A stretch of 45,624 nucleotides of DNA, taken from assembly GCA_024404975.1 (NCBI GenBank), contig JAKSPH010000003.1:1-45624 (forward strand). The letters are read 5' to 3'. The translations under genes were made by a program, and so were the position numbers. Each line of letters starts with the position of its first letter. Within the stretch, counting starts at the first letter, position 1. Positions 33,768-43,226 of this stretch are shown here, in pieces. The stretch comes from Clostridia bacterium. GTDB taxonomy: Bacteria > Bacillota > Clostridia > Oscillospirales > CAG-272. Under the pieces are notes generated by a model that had not been told where the DNA came from, ran no database searches, and saw nothing but the letters and a program-made list of their open reading frames with translations.

Positions 33768-34757
33768 TCATTCTACGGGGCGGGGAAGCGATTCGAGATA
33801 TTCGACGTATTCGGAGATGAGAACGTCAAAGTTTGCGCGTGCTTCCTCTTCGGAGTCCGAGAAGGAATTTACGAAATAGGTATAATCCTCGTTCGCCAGG
33901 CTGAAATCGTAACTGTTGGAATTGTTGGTGAATACGGTATCGCCGATCCTGTAAGTGCCGGTTGCGGCATCGTAGGAGAAGGTCAGAGTTTCCTCCATCT
34001 TCTCGGGATTTGCCTTGCGCTCCGCATAGCAATGTTTTACCGTGCCGGCGGCAACGTCGAAGAAATAGTAATCGTACAGGGGAGAGGTTTCAACATCGCC
34101 GATCTGACTGCCGGTAAAGGATTTTGAGAGAAGCATGGGGTTGAGTTCATAGGGAGTAGGCGTGAGCGTCTTGCCGATCGAGCGGTTCACGGTGTCCAGC
34201 GTCGTATCGTTCGAAACGCGCTTGTAGGTGATGTCGATCTTTGCCTTATTTCCGATGTAATAGGTCTTGCCGGACAGGATGCCGCGGAAAGACGAGCGCC
34301 ATGCGGACTTGTTGTCCGACAGCGTCTTGGACTTCGCCTGCACGTAGAAGGACGACTCAAAACCGGAGTTGCCGTCAAGGGTGATGCGGCCGATAAGGTC
34401 GGTCGTAACGGAAGTACCGTCCTCCTGCTGTTCGGTTTCGTATTCGTATTTCGGATGCGTTTCGATGCAGTACCATTCGGTTTCATTGTCCGAGTACGCG
34501 TAATACGCGGGGCCGGACGTGGGAATGACGACGAAGATCCGCATACCCGATTCTTTGATCAGATCGCGCGTGACGCGTTCTTCTTCGGGAATGGTGTTGT
34601 TTTTCGAATCGTACATATTGGTAATCTCATACTTGGTGAGTTGGTAGGTTCCCGCGATCTCGGAAAGTTTGCCGGCATCGACTCGGTTACAGCCGACGAG
34701 GGCGCAAATCGAAAGGCAAAGACAAAGCACGAGTAACAAAGCAGTTGATTTTTTCAT
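33768..34757 (-). CDS. Putative lipoprotein of unknown function
   Basis: A 329-residue exported lipoprotein. The start at 34757 follows AAGGAG; a start at 34775 would come before it. Signal MKKSTALLLVLCLCLSICALVGC places the lipid cysteine at C23 (lipobox ALVGC). The rest is a beta-rich protein with two similar parts (YQLTKYE near 43-49 and TGTYRIGDTVF near 268-278) which could be lipocalin-like repeats, with many acidic residues. No enzyme motif seen. It has its own promoter. Another protein of unknown function with a membrane helix lies next to it at 34843, perhaps related in context. Confidence 0.75.
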   Translation of the reverse strand: MKKSTALLLVLCLCLSICALVGCNRVDAGKLSEIAGTYQLTKYEITNMYDSKNNTIPEEERVTRDLIKESGMRIFVVIPTSGPAYYAYSDNETEWYCIETHPKYEYETEQQEDGTSVTTDLIGRITLDGNSGFESSFYVQAKSKTLSDNKSAWRSSFRGILSGKTYYIGNKAKIDITYKRVSNDTTLDTVNRSIGKTLTPTPYELNPMLLSKSFTGSQIGDVETSPLYDYYFFDVAAGTVKHCYAERKANPEKMEETLTFSYDAATGTYRIGDTVFTNNSNSYDFSLANEDYTYFVNSFSDSEEEARANFDVLISEYVEYLESLPRPVE

Positions 34758-34795
34758 GTTTTTCTCCTTTTCCACCGGTTTCCGGTGATGGCTTC

Positions 34796-34824
34796 ATTAT
34801 AACAGAAATTTCTCCGTGTGTCAA
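34796..34824 (-). promoter_or_regulatory. Sigma-A promoter of the lipoprotein gene at 33768
   Basis: On the minus strand TTGACA (34819-34824) and TATAAT (34796-34801), spacer 17. The leader contains a small hairpin CACCGG-TTT-CCGGTG (34773-34787). Confidence 0.85.
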
Positions 34825-34842
34825 GCGGGATATTTATCCGCC

Positions 34843-35586
34843 TCATTTCATCAGTTTGCGGAAGGCTTCCTCCGCGGCGGCGTAGATCTCCGCACTTTTT
34901 CTGTCCGTCCGCTTCGCGACGTCGGAGAGGATACGGATGGCGACGAGGGTATCGTCGGGAAGGTCGCGGATCCCCGCTTTCTGATAGATGGGAAGAGATG
35001 AGAGTTTCACGGTGTACGCGTCGTAGAATTCCACCGCCGCGCCGTCGGTATAGGGTGCCGCTTCGGCGTACAGATTGACACTCTGTGTCTGCTTGTAGTA
35101 TTCATATACTTCCGGCGAAAGGAAACAGATATAGTAATCGCTCATCGTAACGTTCGCGGCGAAGGTGTCGGCGTTCTCGCGGATGAGATTGACGTTCACT
35201 TCCTCATCCTTGCCCTCATCTTTCAACCGCTGATTCTCCGCGGTGATCTGCGCGTTCGTCAGATAGAACAGAGGGAGAAAGGAGATTTTGATCTCTCCGT
35301 TTCCGTCGCGGTCGGACGCGTAGTCCGTGAGGACACCCGATATGGTTTTATATTCGGGAACTCCGCCATTGTCGCTTTTCATGGACACCTCGTAATCCCC
35401 CGCGTACATATAATATACGTCGTAACTGTCTTTCTTCGAACACTGACAAACGCAAACCGTGATGACGATCGCGAAGAACAGAATGATCAGCGTGTGCCAT
35501 TTATAGTGGTACCAGAAATTTTCGAGCCAAAGTCCGAACTTGCTTTTCGGGACCTCGATTTCCGGTGAATTCTGATAATCTGCCAT
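34843..35586 (-). CDS. Membrane-anchored protein of unknown function
   Basis: A 247-residue protein with one transmembrane helix near residues 31-49 after a polar N-terminus (MADYQNSPEIEVPKSKFGLW), followed by C-x-C and a large outside domain (about 50-247). The start at 35586 has GAGGAGG close upstream; an ATG at 35643 overlaps the promoter. The outer domain has substrate-binding-like elements, e.g. YYMYAGDYEVS and NADTFAANVTMSDYYICFLSPEVYEYY. This suggests an extracellular sensor or solute-binding-like protein but I cannot name a family. Promoter upstream; single gene. Confidence 0.7.
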   Translation of the reverse strand: MADYQNSPEIEVPKSKFGLWLENFWYHYKWHTLIILFFAIVITVCVCQCSKKDSYDVYYMYAGDYEVSMKSDNGGVPEYKTISGVLTDYASDRDGNGEIKISFLPLFYLTNAQITAENQRLKDEGKDEEVNVNLIRENADTFAANVTMSDYYICFLSPEVYEYYKQTQSVNLYAEAAPYTDGAAVEFYDAYTVKLSSLPIYQKAGIRDLPDDTLVAIRILSDVAKRTDRKSAEIYAAAEEAFRKLMK

Positions 35587-35614
35587 TTTTTCCTCCTCAA
35601 TAAGAGATAAAATC

Positions 35615-35643
35615 AGTATACCACACCCCCGCACTCTTGTCAA
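35615..35643 (-). promoter_or_regulatory. Sigma-A promoter of the membrane protein at 34843
   Basis: On the minus strand TTGACA (35638-35643) and TATACT (35615-35620), spacer 17. Confidence 0.85.
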
Positions 35644-35698
35644 GGGCGGGAGAGAACCGCGCCTTTATATAAAAATGGGAGATTCTCCGGAAAATCCC

Positions 35699-35727
35699 TT
35701 GCAAAATTTTCTCAAATAGTGTAAACT
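35699..35727 (+). promoter_or_regulatory. Candidate promoter of the PAP2 / UlaG-like pair
   Basis: TTGCAA (35699-35704) and TAAACT (35722-35727), spacer 17, with GGAG before the ATG at 35748. Confidence 0.65.
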
Positions 35728-35747
35728 ATAAGTAACTTACGGAGAAA

Positions 35748-36248
35748 ATGGATATGAATGAGAAATTTGCTCAACGGTTGAAAGAGATTTATGAAGATCA
35801 GACGCTGACGGCGGCGCTCAGATACGCCTGCTACGTCTGCGTGGCGGTCACCGCTTACGCGCTCGGCTATCTTCTCGTGCTTCACGCGGGGGAGGATCTG
35901 TGGTTCTGCGTCAGGGTGCTCGGTATCCTCGGCATCCCGTTTCTTCTCGTTTCGCTCCTGCGGATGTTCATCAACGCGTCCCGCCCGTGCGAACTTCTGG
36001 ACTTCTACGGCGAGATCCCGAAGCGCAAGAAGGGAAGATCCTTTCCGAGCCGGCACACGTTTTCCGCCTTTGCCGTCGGAACGCTCGTTCTGTTCTATCT
36101 CCCCGGTTTCGGACTCGGCATCCTTGCCGCCGGAATCGCACTCGCCGTCTGCCGTGTTCTGCTCGGCTACCACTTCCCGCGTGACGTCGTCGCCGGCGCG
36201 CTCATCGGCACCGTTTCTTCTCTCATCGGTTATTTCATTATCTTATAA
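35748..36248 (+). CDS. PAP2-family membrane phosphatase
   Basis: A 166-residue membrane protein with four to five hydrophobic segments. The three PAP2 signature parts are present: R72-x6-R79-P80 (motif C1, with Arg for the first Lys), PSRH at 100-103 (C2), and R136-x5-H142-x3-D146 (C3). It hydrolyses a phosphate ester such as phosphatidate or undecaprenyl pyrophosphate; which one is unknown. It has its own promoter and is followed after 20 bases by the UlaG-like gene, so the two are co-transcribed. Confidence 0.87.
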   Translation: MDMNEKFAQRLKEIYEDQTLTAALRYACYVCVAVTAYALGYLLVLHAGEDLWFCVRVLGILGIPFLLVSLLRMFINASRPCELLDFYGEIPKRKKGRSFPSRHTFSAFAVGTLVLFYLPGFGLGILAAGIALAVCRVLLGYHFPRDVVAGALIGTVSSLIGYFIIL

Positions 36249-36268
36249 ATATTCGGAGGCTTTTTCAA

Positions 36269-36958
36269 ATGAAAGTAACATGGCTCACCCAAGCGGGACT
36301 TTGGCTCGAAAACGATCGCATTTCCATCATGGTAGATCCCTATCTGTCGGATGCCTGCGGAAAAATCAATGAAAGCAAGCACAGAAGAATGCCCGTTGAC
36401 GAACGGTTCTTTGAGAAAACACCCGACGTGCTTATCATCACGCACGACCACATGGATCACCTCGATACGGAAACACTCGACCGCATACTGAAAACCGACA
36501 AAGCGATCACAGTCATCGCACCCTACAACGCCTACCGTAAACTTCTCTCCTACGGCGGAAATCACAACTACGTTCTTCTTCAGCCTCATTCCGTATGGAG
36601 CGAAAAAAACGTGACCTTCTATGCCGTCAAAGCGGAACACAGTGACCTTACCGCCGCGGGCTACATCATCGACGACGGAAACAACACCTTCTACATTTCC
36701 GGCGACACGCTCTACAATTACGACGTGATCGACGACGTGCTGGAACTTGTTGAGGACGGCGTGGACTACGCGTTCCTGCCGATCAACGGTGTGGGAAACA
36801 ATATGAACGCCAAGGATGCCGCCGACTTTGCCTATGAGATCGGAGCGAAACACGCCATTCCGATCCACTACGGTCTGTTCGACAGTCTGGATCCCGCCGC
36901 TTTCGATTTTGAAGACTCCGTGATCCTTCTTCCGTACAAAGAAACGGAACTGAATTAA
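36269..36958 (+). CDS. UlaG-like metallo-beta-lactamase fold hydrolase
   Basis: A 229-residue soluble protein of the UPF0173/UlaG group. The metal site motif H59-x-H61-x-D63-H64 (THDHMDHLD) is complete; further ligands include the D of FYISGDTLY and the H of IPIHYG. UlaG acts on ascorbate 6-phosphate lactone, but many members have other substrates. GGAGG lies before the ATG. It is the second gene of an operon with the PAP2 phosphatase, with a shared hairpin after its end. Confidence 0.87.
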   Translation: MKVTWLTQAGLWLENDRISIMVDPYLSDACGKINESKHRRMPVDERFFEKTPDVLIITHDHMDHLDTETLDRILKTDKAITVIAPYNAYRKLLSYGGNHNYVLLQPHSVWSEKNVTFYAVKAEHSDLTAAGYIIDDGNNTFYISGDTLYNYDVIDDVLELVEDGVDYAFLPINGVGNNMNAKDAADFAYEIGAKHAIPIHYGLFDSLDPAAFDFEDSVILLPYKETELN

Positions 36959-36968
36959 AAACGAAACG

Positions 36969-37001
36969 AAAAGCGTCCGCAATTTTGTTGCGGACGCTTT
37001 T
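36969..37001. terminator. Bidirectional terminator
   Basis: AAAAGCGTCCGCAA (36969-36982) pairs perfectly with TTGCGGACGCTTTT (36988-37001). It touches the stop codon of the AraC gene, so it serves the UlaG-like (+) and AraC (-) transcripts. Confidence 0.9.
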
Positions 37002-37856
37002 TTACATATTCGGCTGATACTGCGCGGTGCGGTAGGAACTCGGCGCACAGCTGTGATATTTGTTGAAAATACGGTTGAAATAGGACACCGACGAGATGCC
37101 GACGGCGGCGGAGATCTCAAACACACTGTCCTGCGTTTCGACAAGCAGTTTTTCCGCCTTGCAGATCCGCACGAAGTTCAGATACTCCGTGAAGGTCGCA
37201 CCGGTCGCGGTCTTGAATATCCGGCAGAAGTAGCAGGGATTGAAGCCGAGATAAGTGGACACGGTTTCGAGGTCGATATCCCCGGCGTAATTCTCGTTGA
37301 TGAAAGAGAGCGCGGGAAGGATCTTCTGTACTTCCTTTTTCTGATACAGTTCCTCGCCGTCGGAGAGGATGCCGCGGCGGTAAAGTTCACCGAGAAGCCG
37401 GAATATTCCCGCTTTGATGAACATCTCGTAGCCGACCGCCTTCTCCTCCGCCTCATCGAGAATACCGTTCACCGCGGAAAACAGTTCGGGATCTTTGAGG
37501 ATCAGCACCGGCTCGCCGATGATCGAACGGAATTTCACGGAATAGCGCACGGCGCGCTCGATCTCGGTGTCAAGATAATCTTTCAAGCGGAACTGCAACA
37601 GTCCGTTTCTCGTTCCGTCTTCGGGGTTGGACGTCGCGTGGGGGATCCCCGAATTGATAAAGATGACTTCGCCCTTTTCCGCGACGTAATCCACGCCGTC
37701 CACAGTGCAGCAGAATTTTCCCTCGTAGACAGGGAGAAATTCCATTTCGTCGTGGAAATGAAGTGCGGCGACCGGACCTGCCGTTTTCGGCGAGGCGCTT
37801 TTGGAAGCATGAACCCGCGTTTTCGGGACGTTCGCTCTTACGGTTTCGTTTTTCAC
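37002..37856 (-). CDS. AraC-family regulator
   Basis: A 284-residue regulator. The N-terminal cupin (residues about 24-105) has ALHFHDEMEFLPV and the strand GEVIFINSGIPHA. The C-terminal double helix-turn-helix (about 182-280) has DIDLETVSTYLGFNPCYFCRIFK and ISAAVGISSVSYFNRIFNKYHSCAP. I choose the GTG at 37856, with AAGGAG 9 bases upstream; an upstream ATG at 37949 is inside the trkH gene. It follows trkH by 25 bases on the same strand, so it may share its transcript, but nothing connects it to potassium; target unknown. Confidence 0.85.
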   Translation of the reverse strand: MKNETVRANVPKTRVHASKSASPKTAGPVAALHFHDEMEFLPVYEGKFCCTVDGVDYVAEKGEVIFINSGIPHATSNPEDGTRNGLLQFRLKDYLDTEIERAVRYSVKFRSIIGEPVLILKDPELFSAVNGILDEAEEKAVGYEMFIKAGIFRLLGELYRRGILSDGEELYQKKEVQKILPALSFINENYAGDIDLETVSTYLGFNPCYFCRIFKTATGATFTEYLNFVRICKAEKLLVETQDSVFEISAAVGISSVSYFNRIFNKYHSCAPSSYRTAQYQPNM

Positions 37857-37881
37857 CGACCGCGGCTCCTTTCGGTAGAAT

Positions 37882-39354
37882 TTACGCTCTGCGCCATGCG
37901 GCGGGAGAGAGCAGGACGAGCATTGGGAAGATCTCAAGCCGTCCCGCAAGCATATCGAAGATCAGCACGAGTTTGGATACGACGGAAAAGTCCCCGAAAT
38001 TCCTTGTCGGACCGACACCGGAAAAACCGGGTCCGATATTATTGAAACAAGCAATGCAGGCGGTCATGGACGTGGTCATATCCGAAACCGCACGGTCGAA
38101 ACTGACGATTAAGAAACTGACGATCAGAATCGCAAGGTACGCGGCGAGATATCCGTTGGTGTTGGAGAGAACTTTCTCGTCCACGGGTTTTCCGCAGAGC
38201 CGGATGCTCTTGACACGGTCGGGATGGAGGACCCGCGAGAGGTTTCTTCTCGCGCCTTTGAGAATGAGCAGGAAGCGGGATACTTTGAAACCGCCGCCCG
38301 TACTGCCCGCCGAAGCACCGATGAGCATCAGCAAGGCGAGGATGGCTTTGGAGAACGTCGGCCACAGATCGAAGTCCGCCGTGGAAAATCCCGTCGTCGT
38401 CATAATACTTCCGACCTGGAACGCCGCGTGGCGCAGGGATTCTCCGAACGTGCCGTACACAGCACCCGCACCGAAGAGGTTGCGCAAGGCGATGGCGAGT
38501 GTACTTCCCAGAACGATGATGCCGTAAGCGCGGAGTTCCTCGTCTTTGAGGACGGCGCGGAACTTTCCGAAAGCGATCAGGAAATAGCAGCTGAAGTTGA
38601 CGCCGAACAGGAGCATGAACACCGTCGTAACGACCTGTATATAGGGGGAATACCCGCCGATGGAATCGTTTTTCAAACCGAAACCGCCGGTACCCGCCGT
38701 TCCGAACGCGGTGCAGAGCGCCTCGAAGAAACTCATTCCTCCGATCAGAAGAAAGACGACGTTGAGAACGGTCAATACAAGATAGCAAATATACAGAATG
38801 GCGGCGGTGGAACGCATCTTCGGGACGAGTTTACCGACGTCGGGACCGGGAGATTCCGCACGCATGAGGTGCAGGGTAAAACCTTGATTCTTTCCGGAGA
38901 TCGGGACGATGGCGAGAAGGAAGATCAGAACGCCCATGCCTCCGACCCAGTGGGAGAAGGAGCGCCAGAACAGAATTCCGCGCGGCAGACATTCCACGTC
39001 GGAGAGTACCGACGCACCGGTCGTCGAAAAACCGGAAGCGATCTCAAACAGTGCGTCGATATAGGAATCGAAACAGCCCGAAAGCCGGAAGGGGAGCGCG
39101 CCGAGCAGGCTCATGCCGAGCCAACAAATTCCAACGCATATCAGTCCCTCACGGGCGTAAAATTTCACGCTCGCGCCCCGGCAGAGAATGGCGAGGATGA
39201 GGGCAAGCACGCCGGTCAGAGCGATCGAGATGCCGAAAGCCAGCGCCGCCTGTCCGTCTTTGTCGCACAGACAGAGTATGAACGAGGGAAGCATAAATCC
39301 GCATAACGCACCGAAGATCATGGCGTTTAAGCGGCCCATCATTTTATAGTTCAT
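37882..39354 (-). CDS. trkH: Potassium uptake protein TrkH
   Basis: A 490-residue integral membrane protein, the pore of the Trk/Ktr potassium transporter. The four P-loops of the selectivity filter are visible: GFSTTGAS (108-115), FGTAGTGGFG (about 217-226), SIMTTTGFS (about 321-329) and NNIGPGFSGVGP (about 440-451). About eight to ten hydrophobic helices. It is 47 bases downstream of trkA and probably forms a K+-conducting complex with it. The start ATG overlaps nothing. Confidence 0.94.
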   Translation of the reverse strand: MNYKMMGRLNAMIFGALCGFMLPSFILCLCDKDGQAALAFGISIALTGVLALILAILCRGASVKFYAREGLICVGICWLGMSLLGALPFRLSGCFDSYIDALFEIASGFSTTGASVLSDVECLPRGILFWRSFSHWVGGMGVLIFLLAIVPISGKNQGFTLHLMRAESPGPDVGKLVPKMRSTAAILYICYLVLTVLNVVFLLIGGMSFFEALCTAFGTAGTGGFGLKNDSIGGYSPYIQVVTTVFMLLFGVNFSCYFLIAFGKFRAVLKDEELRAYGIIVLGSTLAIALRNLFGAGAVYGTFGESLRHAAFQVGSIMTTTGFSTADFDLWPTFSKAILALLMLIGASAGSTGGGFKVSRFLLILKGARRNLSRVLHPDRVKSIRLCGKPVDEKVLSNTNGYLAAYLAILIVSFLIVSFDRAVSDMTTSMTACIACFNNIGPGFSGVGPTRNFGDFSVVSKLVLIFDMLAGRLEIFPMLVLLSPAAWRRA

Positions 39355-39401
39355 CGGTTTCCTCTTATGATCGCCGACCGCGGAAAATCTCCCGCTTGGG
39401 A

Positions 39402-40763
39402 TCAGTCGGCAAAAATGTCGTTGAGTTCAAGCAATACTTCGTCGCGGCTGGTGACGAGAACGACGGTGTCGCCCTCTCCGAAGATGGAATCACCGCCGGC
39501 GATCTCGGTCTTGTCGGCACGGTTGATGCCGGCAATACGGATATTGGGTTTCAGACGGATATTTTTGAGCGGCTCGCCGAAGTGCTTGGTGTTCATATCG
39601 ACGACGAACTCAATGGCTTCCGCCTGTCCGTCCGCGATGGAGTGTACCGCGATGGCGGCACCCGTTTTATGGTGAATGGCTCTTGCGTAACGGACGATGG
39701 TATTGCAACAGAGTTTACGGGGGCTGACGACGCATCCCAGAGGTAGCGTGTCAATGATGTTCATATCTTCCACGCGTCCGAGATTCGTGATGATCTGCGG
39801 AACGCCGTAACTCTTTCCGTAAAGCGAGATCAGAATATTGGTTTCGTCGTTTCCCGTCAGAGCGACGAGAGCGTCGCAATCCCGCAGGCCTTCGGCATCG
39901 AGAACTTTCTGACTTGTGCCGTCGCCGTAGATAATATCCGCTTTGGGGAGCAGGGCGGAGAGTTCACGGCACCGTTCCGCATCTCTCTCCACAAGTTTGA
40001 CGTGGATGCCGTGTTCCAGAAGCGATTCCGCGAGGTAATAACCTCCGAGACCGCCGCCGATGACCATGGCGGAACGGACTTTGCGGTGGACGACGCCGAG
40101 ATTTTTGAGAAGAGCGGAAAGATCGTTCGCCGTCGCGGTAACGAAGATTCTGTCACCGGCTTTCAGCACGAAATCACCGGCGGGGGTAATACAGGTTCCG
40201 GCACGGAGAACGGCGCAGACGAGGATCTTGCAATCGAGGAGCGATCCGATCTCGGTCAGAGAAGCGTTGGCAAGTTTACTGCCTTCCTCCACCTTGAGTT
40301 CGGCGATCTCCATACGGCCCTTGGCGAAGGACTCGCGCTTCAGGAATCCGGGATAGTGGAGCAAGCGGTCGATCTCTGCCGCCGCCTGCCGTTCGGGATT
40401 GAAGATCATGGACAGAGAGAATACGTCCCTCATGCGGTAGACCTGCTTGGAATACTCCGGATTCCGGATACGGGCAATGGTATTCAACGTCGGGCAGAGG
40501 GAATGCGCCGCCGCACAGCAAAGAAGATTGATCTCATCCGATCCCGTCGCGGCGATCAGCAGATCCGCTTTTCCGACTTCCGCCTCGGTCAGCACTTCCA
40601 TGGAAGCGCAGTTACCGTTTACCGTGATGACATCACAGATTTCAACGATACGTTCCAGCGCTTCTTTGTTGGTGTCGAGGACTGTCAGATCGTATCCTTC
40701 TTCGGCAAACTGTTCGACCAGTGTCTTGCCGACTTTTCCGATGCCGGCGATCAAAATTTTCAC
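39402..40763 (-). CDS. trkA: Trk system potassium uptake protein TrkA
   Basis: A 453-residue cytosolic regulatory subunit with two repeated halves, each a Rossmann RCK_N domain (first glycine motif GIGKVG near residues 7-12; second GGGLGG near 234-239) followed by an RCK_C domain. It binds NAD(H) or ATP and gates TrkH. The length is normal for a two-domain TrkA. The start is a GTG at 40763, 9 bases after AAAGGAG. It is the first gene of the leftward trkA-trkH-(araC) unit. Confidence 0.95.
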   Translation of the reverse strand: MKILIAGIGKVGKTLVEQFAEEGYDLTVLDTNKEALERIVEICDVITVNGNCASMEVLTEAEVGKADLLIAATGSDEINLLCCAAAHSLCPTLNTIARIRNPEYSKQVYRMRDVFSLSMIFNPERQAAAEIDRLLHYPGFLKRESFAKGRMEIAELKVEEGSKLANASLTEIGSLLDCKILVCAVLRAGTCITPAGDFVLKAGDRIFVTATANDLSALLKNLGVVHRKVRSAMVIGGGLGGYYLAESLLEHGIHVKLVERDAERCRELSALLPKADIIYGDGTSQKVLDAEGLRDCDALVALTGNDETNILISLYGKSYGVPQIITNLGRVEDMNIIDTLPLGCVVSPRKLCCNTIVRYARAIHHKTGAAIAVHSIADGQAEAIEFVVDMNTKHFGEPLKNIRLKPNIRIAGINRADKTEIAGGDSIFGEGDTVVLVTSRDEVLLELNDIFAD

Positions 40764-40806
40764 GGGTGCATACTCCTTTCCCGATGCATATACTTATACG
40801 AATAAT

Positions 40807-40835
40807 ATTTTAACACATATTATTGAAAAATGCAA
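40807..40835 (-). promoter_or_regulatory. Promoter of trkA-trkH
   Basis: On the minus strand TTGCAT (40830-40835) and TAAAAT (40807-40812), spacer 17, in an AT-rich stretch. Confidence 0.7.
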
Positions 40836-40887
40836 GTCGGTTGCCGTCTTTTCCGTTGTGAAATTTGCAAGAGTTTCCTTTTTTCCA

Positions 40888-40916
40888 TTGTAAAGGGAAA
40901 ACGCGTGTGATACAAT
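40888..40916 (+). promoter_or_regulatory. Promoter of the glycyl radical enzyme gene
   Basis: TTGTAA (40888-40893) and TACAAT (40911-40916), spacer 17, followed by AAAAAAGGAG and the ATG at 40941. Confidence 0.7.
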
Positions 40917-40940
40917 GAGAAAAAAAGGAGAACTTCCCCG

Positions 40941-43202
40941 ATGGAAAACCGCGAAAAGTACGTGATGAAAGAAGCAGACCGGCTCTATATCACTCATAAA
41001 TACTACAATCCCGACAAACCGCACGACGGCTATAAGCGTTTCACATACCTCGGACACGACTGCGATCCCGCGACGGGACTTTCCGATGCCGAACTCCGCG
41101 CGAAGGTGCATGAACTCGCCGGAAGTCAGCCGAAGGAACTCGACCACGCCGTGGCGAAAGCCGAGGCGCTCGCGCTCGTGTTCGACAACACGCGGATCGA
41201 CGTTTCCGACAACGACTACTTCGCGGGATTTCATTCCTGGGGACGCGTGATCTTCCCCGACTATCCCGAACGCTGGCAAAACGAACTGTTCAACAGTATC
41301 ATGCCCGAAACGCGGGATCTGATGAACAAACTCCGCGCGGCGGGACTTTCGGACAACTGGCTCGACTATGACCACGCCGTTCCCGATTGGGACGCCATCT
41401 TCCGGCTCGGATTTCCGGGGCTTCGCCAAAGAGCCGCCGACTGCCGCCGCAAGAACGAAGAAAAAGGCGAACTGACCGACGGACAAAAGGCGTTCTACGA
41501 TTCCATCGAAATCGCGTTCTCCGCGATGCTCCGTCTGATCGGACGGATGCGCGACTACGCCGCGCAAAGAAACGGCGAGAAGTTCCCGAAGATCGCAAAG
41601 TGCCTCGGCACCCTGCTTTGCGGTGCGCCGACCGACACGTACGAAGCGCTTCAGCTGATGTACCTCTACTTCATGTTCTCGGAGAGTGTCGACTGCTATC
41701 AGGTGCGCTCCCTCGGAAACGGTTTCGACCGCATCATCGCGCCGTTCTATGAAAAAGATCTGAAGAGCGGAAAATACACCGCCGCCGAACTCGACGACTT
41801 CATCGCTTATTTTCTAATGCAGTTCTACGCGATCGGCAACTATTGGGGACAGCCCCTCTTCATGGGCGGAACCAACCCCGACGGATCGACGAAATACACC
41901 CCCTTTGCCGTGCGTGTCCTGCAACTCTGGGACGACCTCGGCATCCACAATCCGAAGATCCAGCTGGTCGTCGGCGAATCCACGCCGAAGGACGTGCGCT
42001 ACCTCATCTACGACATCATCCGCCGCGGAAAATACTTCACCTTAGTGGGCGAAGAAGGCGCACGTACCTCCGTGAAGACCGGTTTCGACTGCACCGATGA
42101 GGAGGCGAAAGACTTCATCGTTTCCGGTTGCTACGAACCCCTCGTCCGCGGAGGAACGCTGATCGAAAACGGCTATCCCAACCTCGCGAAACTCGTTTCC
42201 GTCACCCTGCGCGACGGCTTCGACTGCATGACGAAAACGCAGGTCGGACTTCACACCGGCAGGAAATTCGACACCTTCGACGATTTCTTCGCCGCGTTCG
42301 AACAGCAGTTCAAAAACCTCTTTGACACCCTGCGCGGCATCACGAACACGACGGAAAAATACCTCACCTTTGTGAACCCCGCGATCATGCTTTCGGCGAC
42401 GAAAGAAGAAAGTCTGATCCGCATGGAGGACGGTTACGCGATGACCGATCCCAAGGCGACCACGCTCTTTGAACTCAACGCCTACGGAAGCGCCGTCGAC
42501 GCGCTCGTGGCGATCAAACGGCTCGTCTTTGACGAAAAAGCGGTCACTCTCGACCGCCTTGTCGAAATTCTCGACAATAACTGGAAAGGGGAGGACGCGC
42601 TTCGCCGCCACGTACTCGCCGACATTCCGAAATACGGCAACGCCGTTCCCGAATCGGACGAGATCGCGCACAAAGTCGCCGCCCTCGTTCCGAAATACAT
42701 TCTCTGCCACCGCAACCTGCGCGGCGCCCGTTTCGTCGTGGAATTTCACGGCGCGATGGAATACGCATGGCAGGGAGATCTGACCGAAGCGACCGCAGAC
42801 GGCAGACGGAAAGGCGAGGAGCTCTCCAAAAACGCCTCCCCCTCCGTCGGCTCGGACAAGAAGGGCGCAACGGCGTTCATCCGCTCCTGCACCAACGCGA
42901 TCCGCCCCGAATACGCTCCCGCCGGTTTCAACGCCGACGTGATGCTCCACCCCTCGGCACTTGAAGGGGAAGAAGGTCTGATCGCCCTCGACGCTCTGAT
43001 GACCGTCTACCGCAAACGCGGCGGCATCGACATCCAGTTCAACGTCGTGAGCGCGGACACCCTGCGCGACGCACAGAAGCACCCCGAACGGTATCAGAAC
43101 CTGCAGATCCGTGTCAGCGGATGGAACGTTCTCTGGAACGACATCCCCCCGAAACTTCAGGAAGGTTACATTCTCCGCGCGGAATCCGCGGTCGGAATGT
43201 AA
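40941..43202 (+). CDS. Pyruvate formate-lyase-like glycyl radical enzyme, substrate unknown
   Basis: A 753-residue PFL-like protein. The active-site cysteine region is SGCYEP (C397), matching the GCVEP type but with Tyr for Val. The C-terminal glycyl radical motif is RVSGW (G727), where most members have RVSGY or RVAGF. The length fits 750-850 residue glycyl radical enzymes. The N-terminal half has the PFL-like barrel parts VSDNDYFAGF and LGTLLCG. It needs a radical-SAM activating enzyme to put the radical on G727, but no such gene is next to it. It is monocistronic with its own promoter and terminator. It could cleave a C-C or C-X bond; glycerol dehydratase and choline lyase subfamilies do not match obviously. 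Confidence 0.87.
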   Translation: MENREKYVMKEADRLYITHKYYNPDKPHDGYKRFTYLGHDCDPATGLSDAELRAKVHELAGSQPKELDHAVAKAEALALVFDNTRIDVSDNDYFAGFHSWGRVIFPDYPERWQNELFNSIMPETRDLMNKLRAAGLSDNWLDYDHAVPDWDAIFRLGFPGLRQRAADCRRKNEEKGELTDGQKAFYDSIEIAFSAMLRLIGRMRDYAAQRNGEKFPKIAKCLGTLLCGAPTDTYEALQLMYLYFMFSESVDCYQVRSLGNGFDRIIAPFYEKDLKSGKYTAAELDDFIAYFLMQFYAIGNYWGQPLFMGGTNPDGSTKYTPFAVRVLQLWDDLGIHNPKIQLVVGESTPKDVRYLIYDIIRRGKYFTLVGEEGARTSVKTGFDCTDEEAKDFIVSGCYEPLVRGGTLIENGYPNLAKLVSVTLRDGFDCMTKTQVGLHTGRKFDTFDDFFAAFEQQFKNLFDTLRGITNTTEKYLTFVNPAIMLSATKEESLIRMEDGYAMTDPKATTLFELNAYGSAVDALVAIKRLVFDEKAVTLDRLVEILDNNWKGEDALRRHVLADIPKYGNAVPESDEIAHKVAALVPKYILCHRNLRGARFVVEFHGAMEYAWQGDLTEATADGRRKGEELSKNASPSVGSDKKGATAFIRSCTNAIRPEYAPAGFNADVMLHPSALEGEEGLIALDALMTVYRKRGGIDIQFNVVSADTLRDAQKHPERYQNLQIRVSGWNVLWNDIPPKLQEGYILRAESAVGM

Positions 43203-43226
43203 ATATTTGTTTTCAAATTGCATAGG

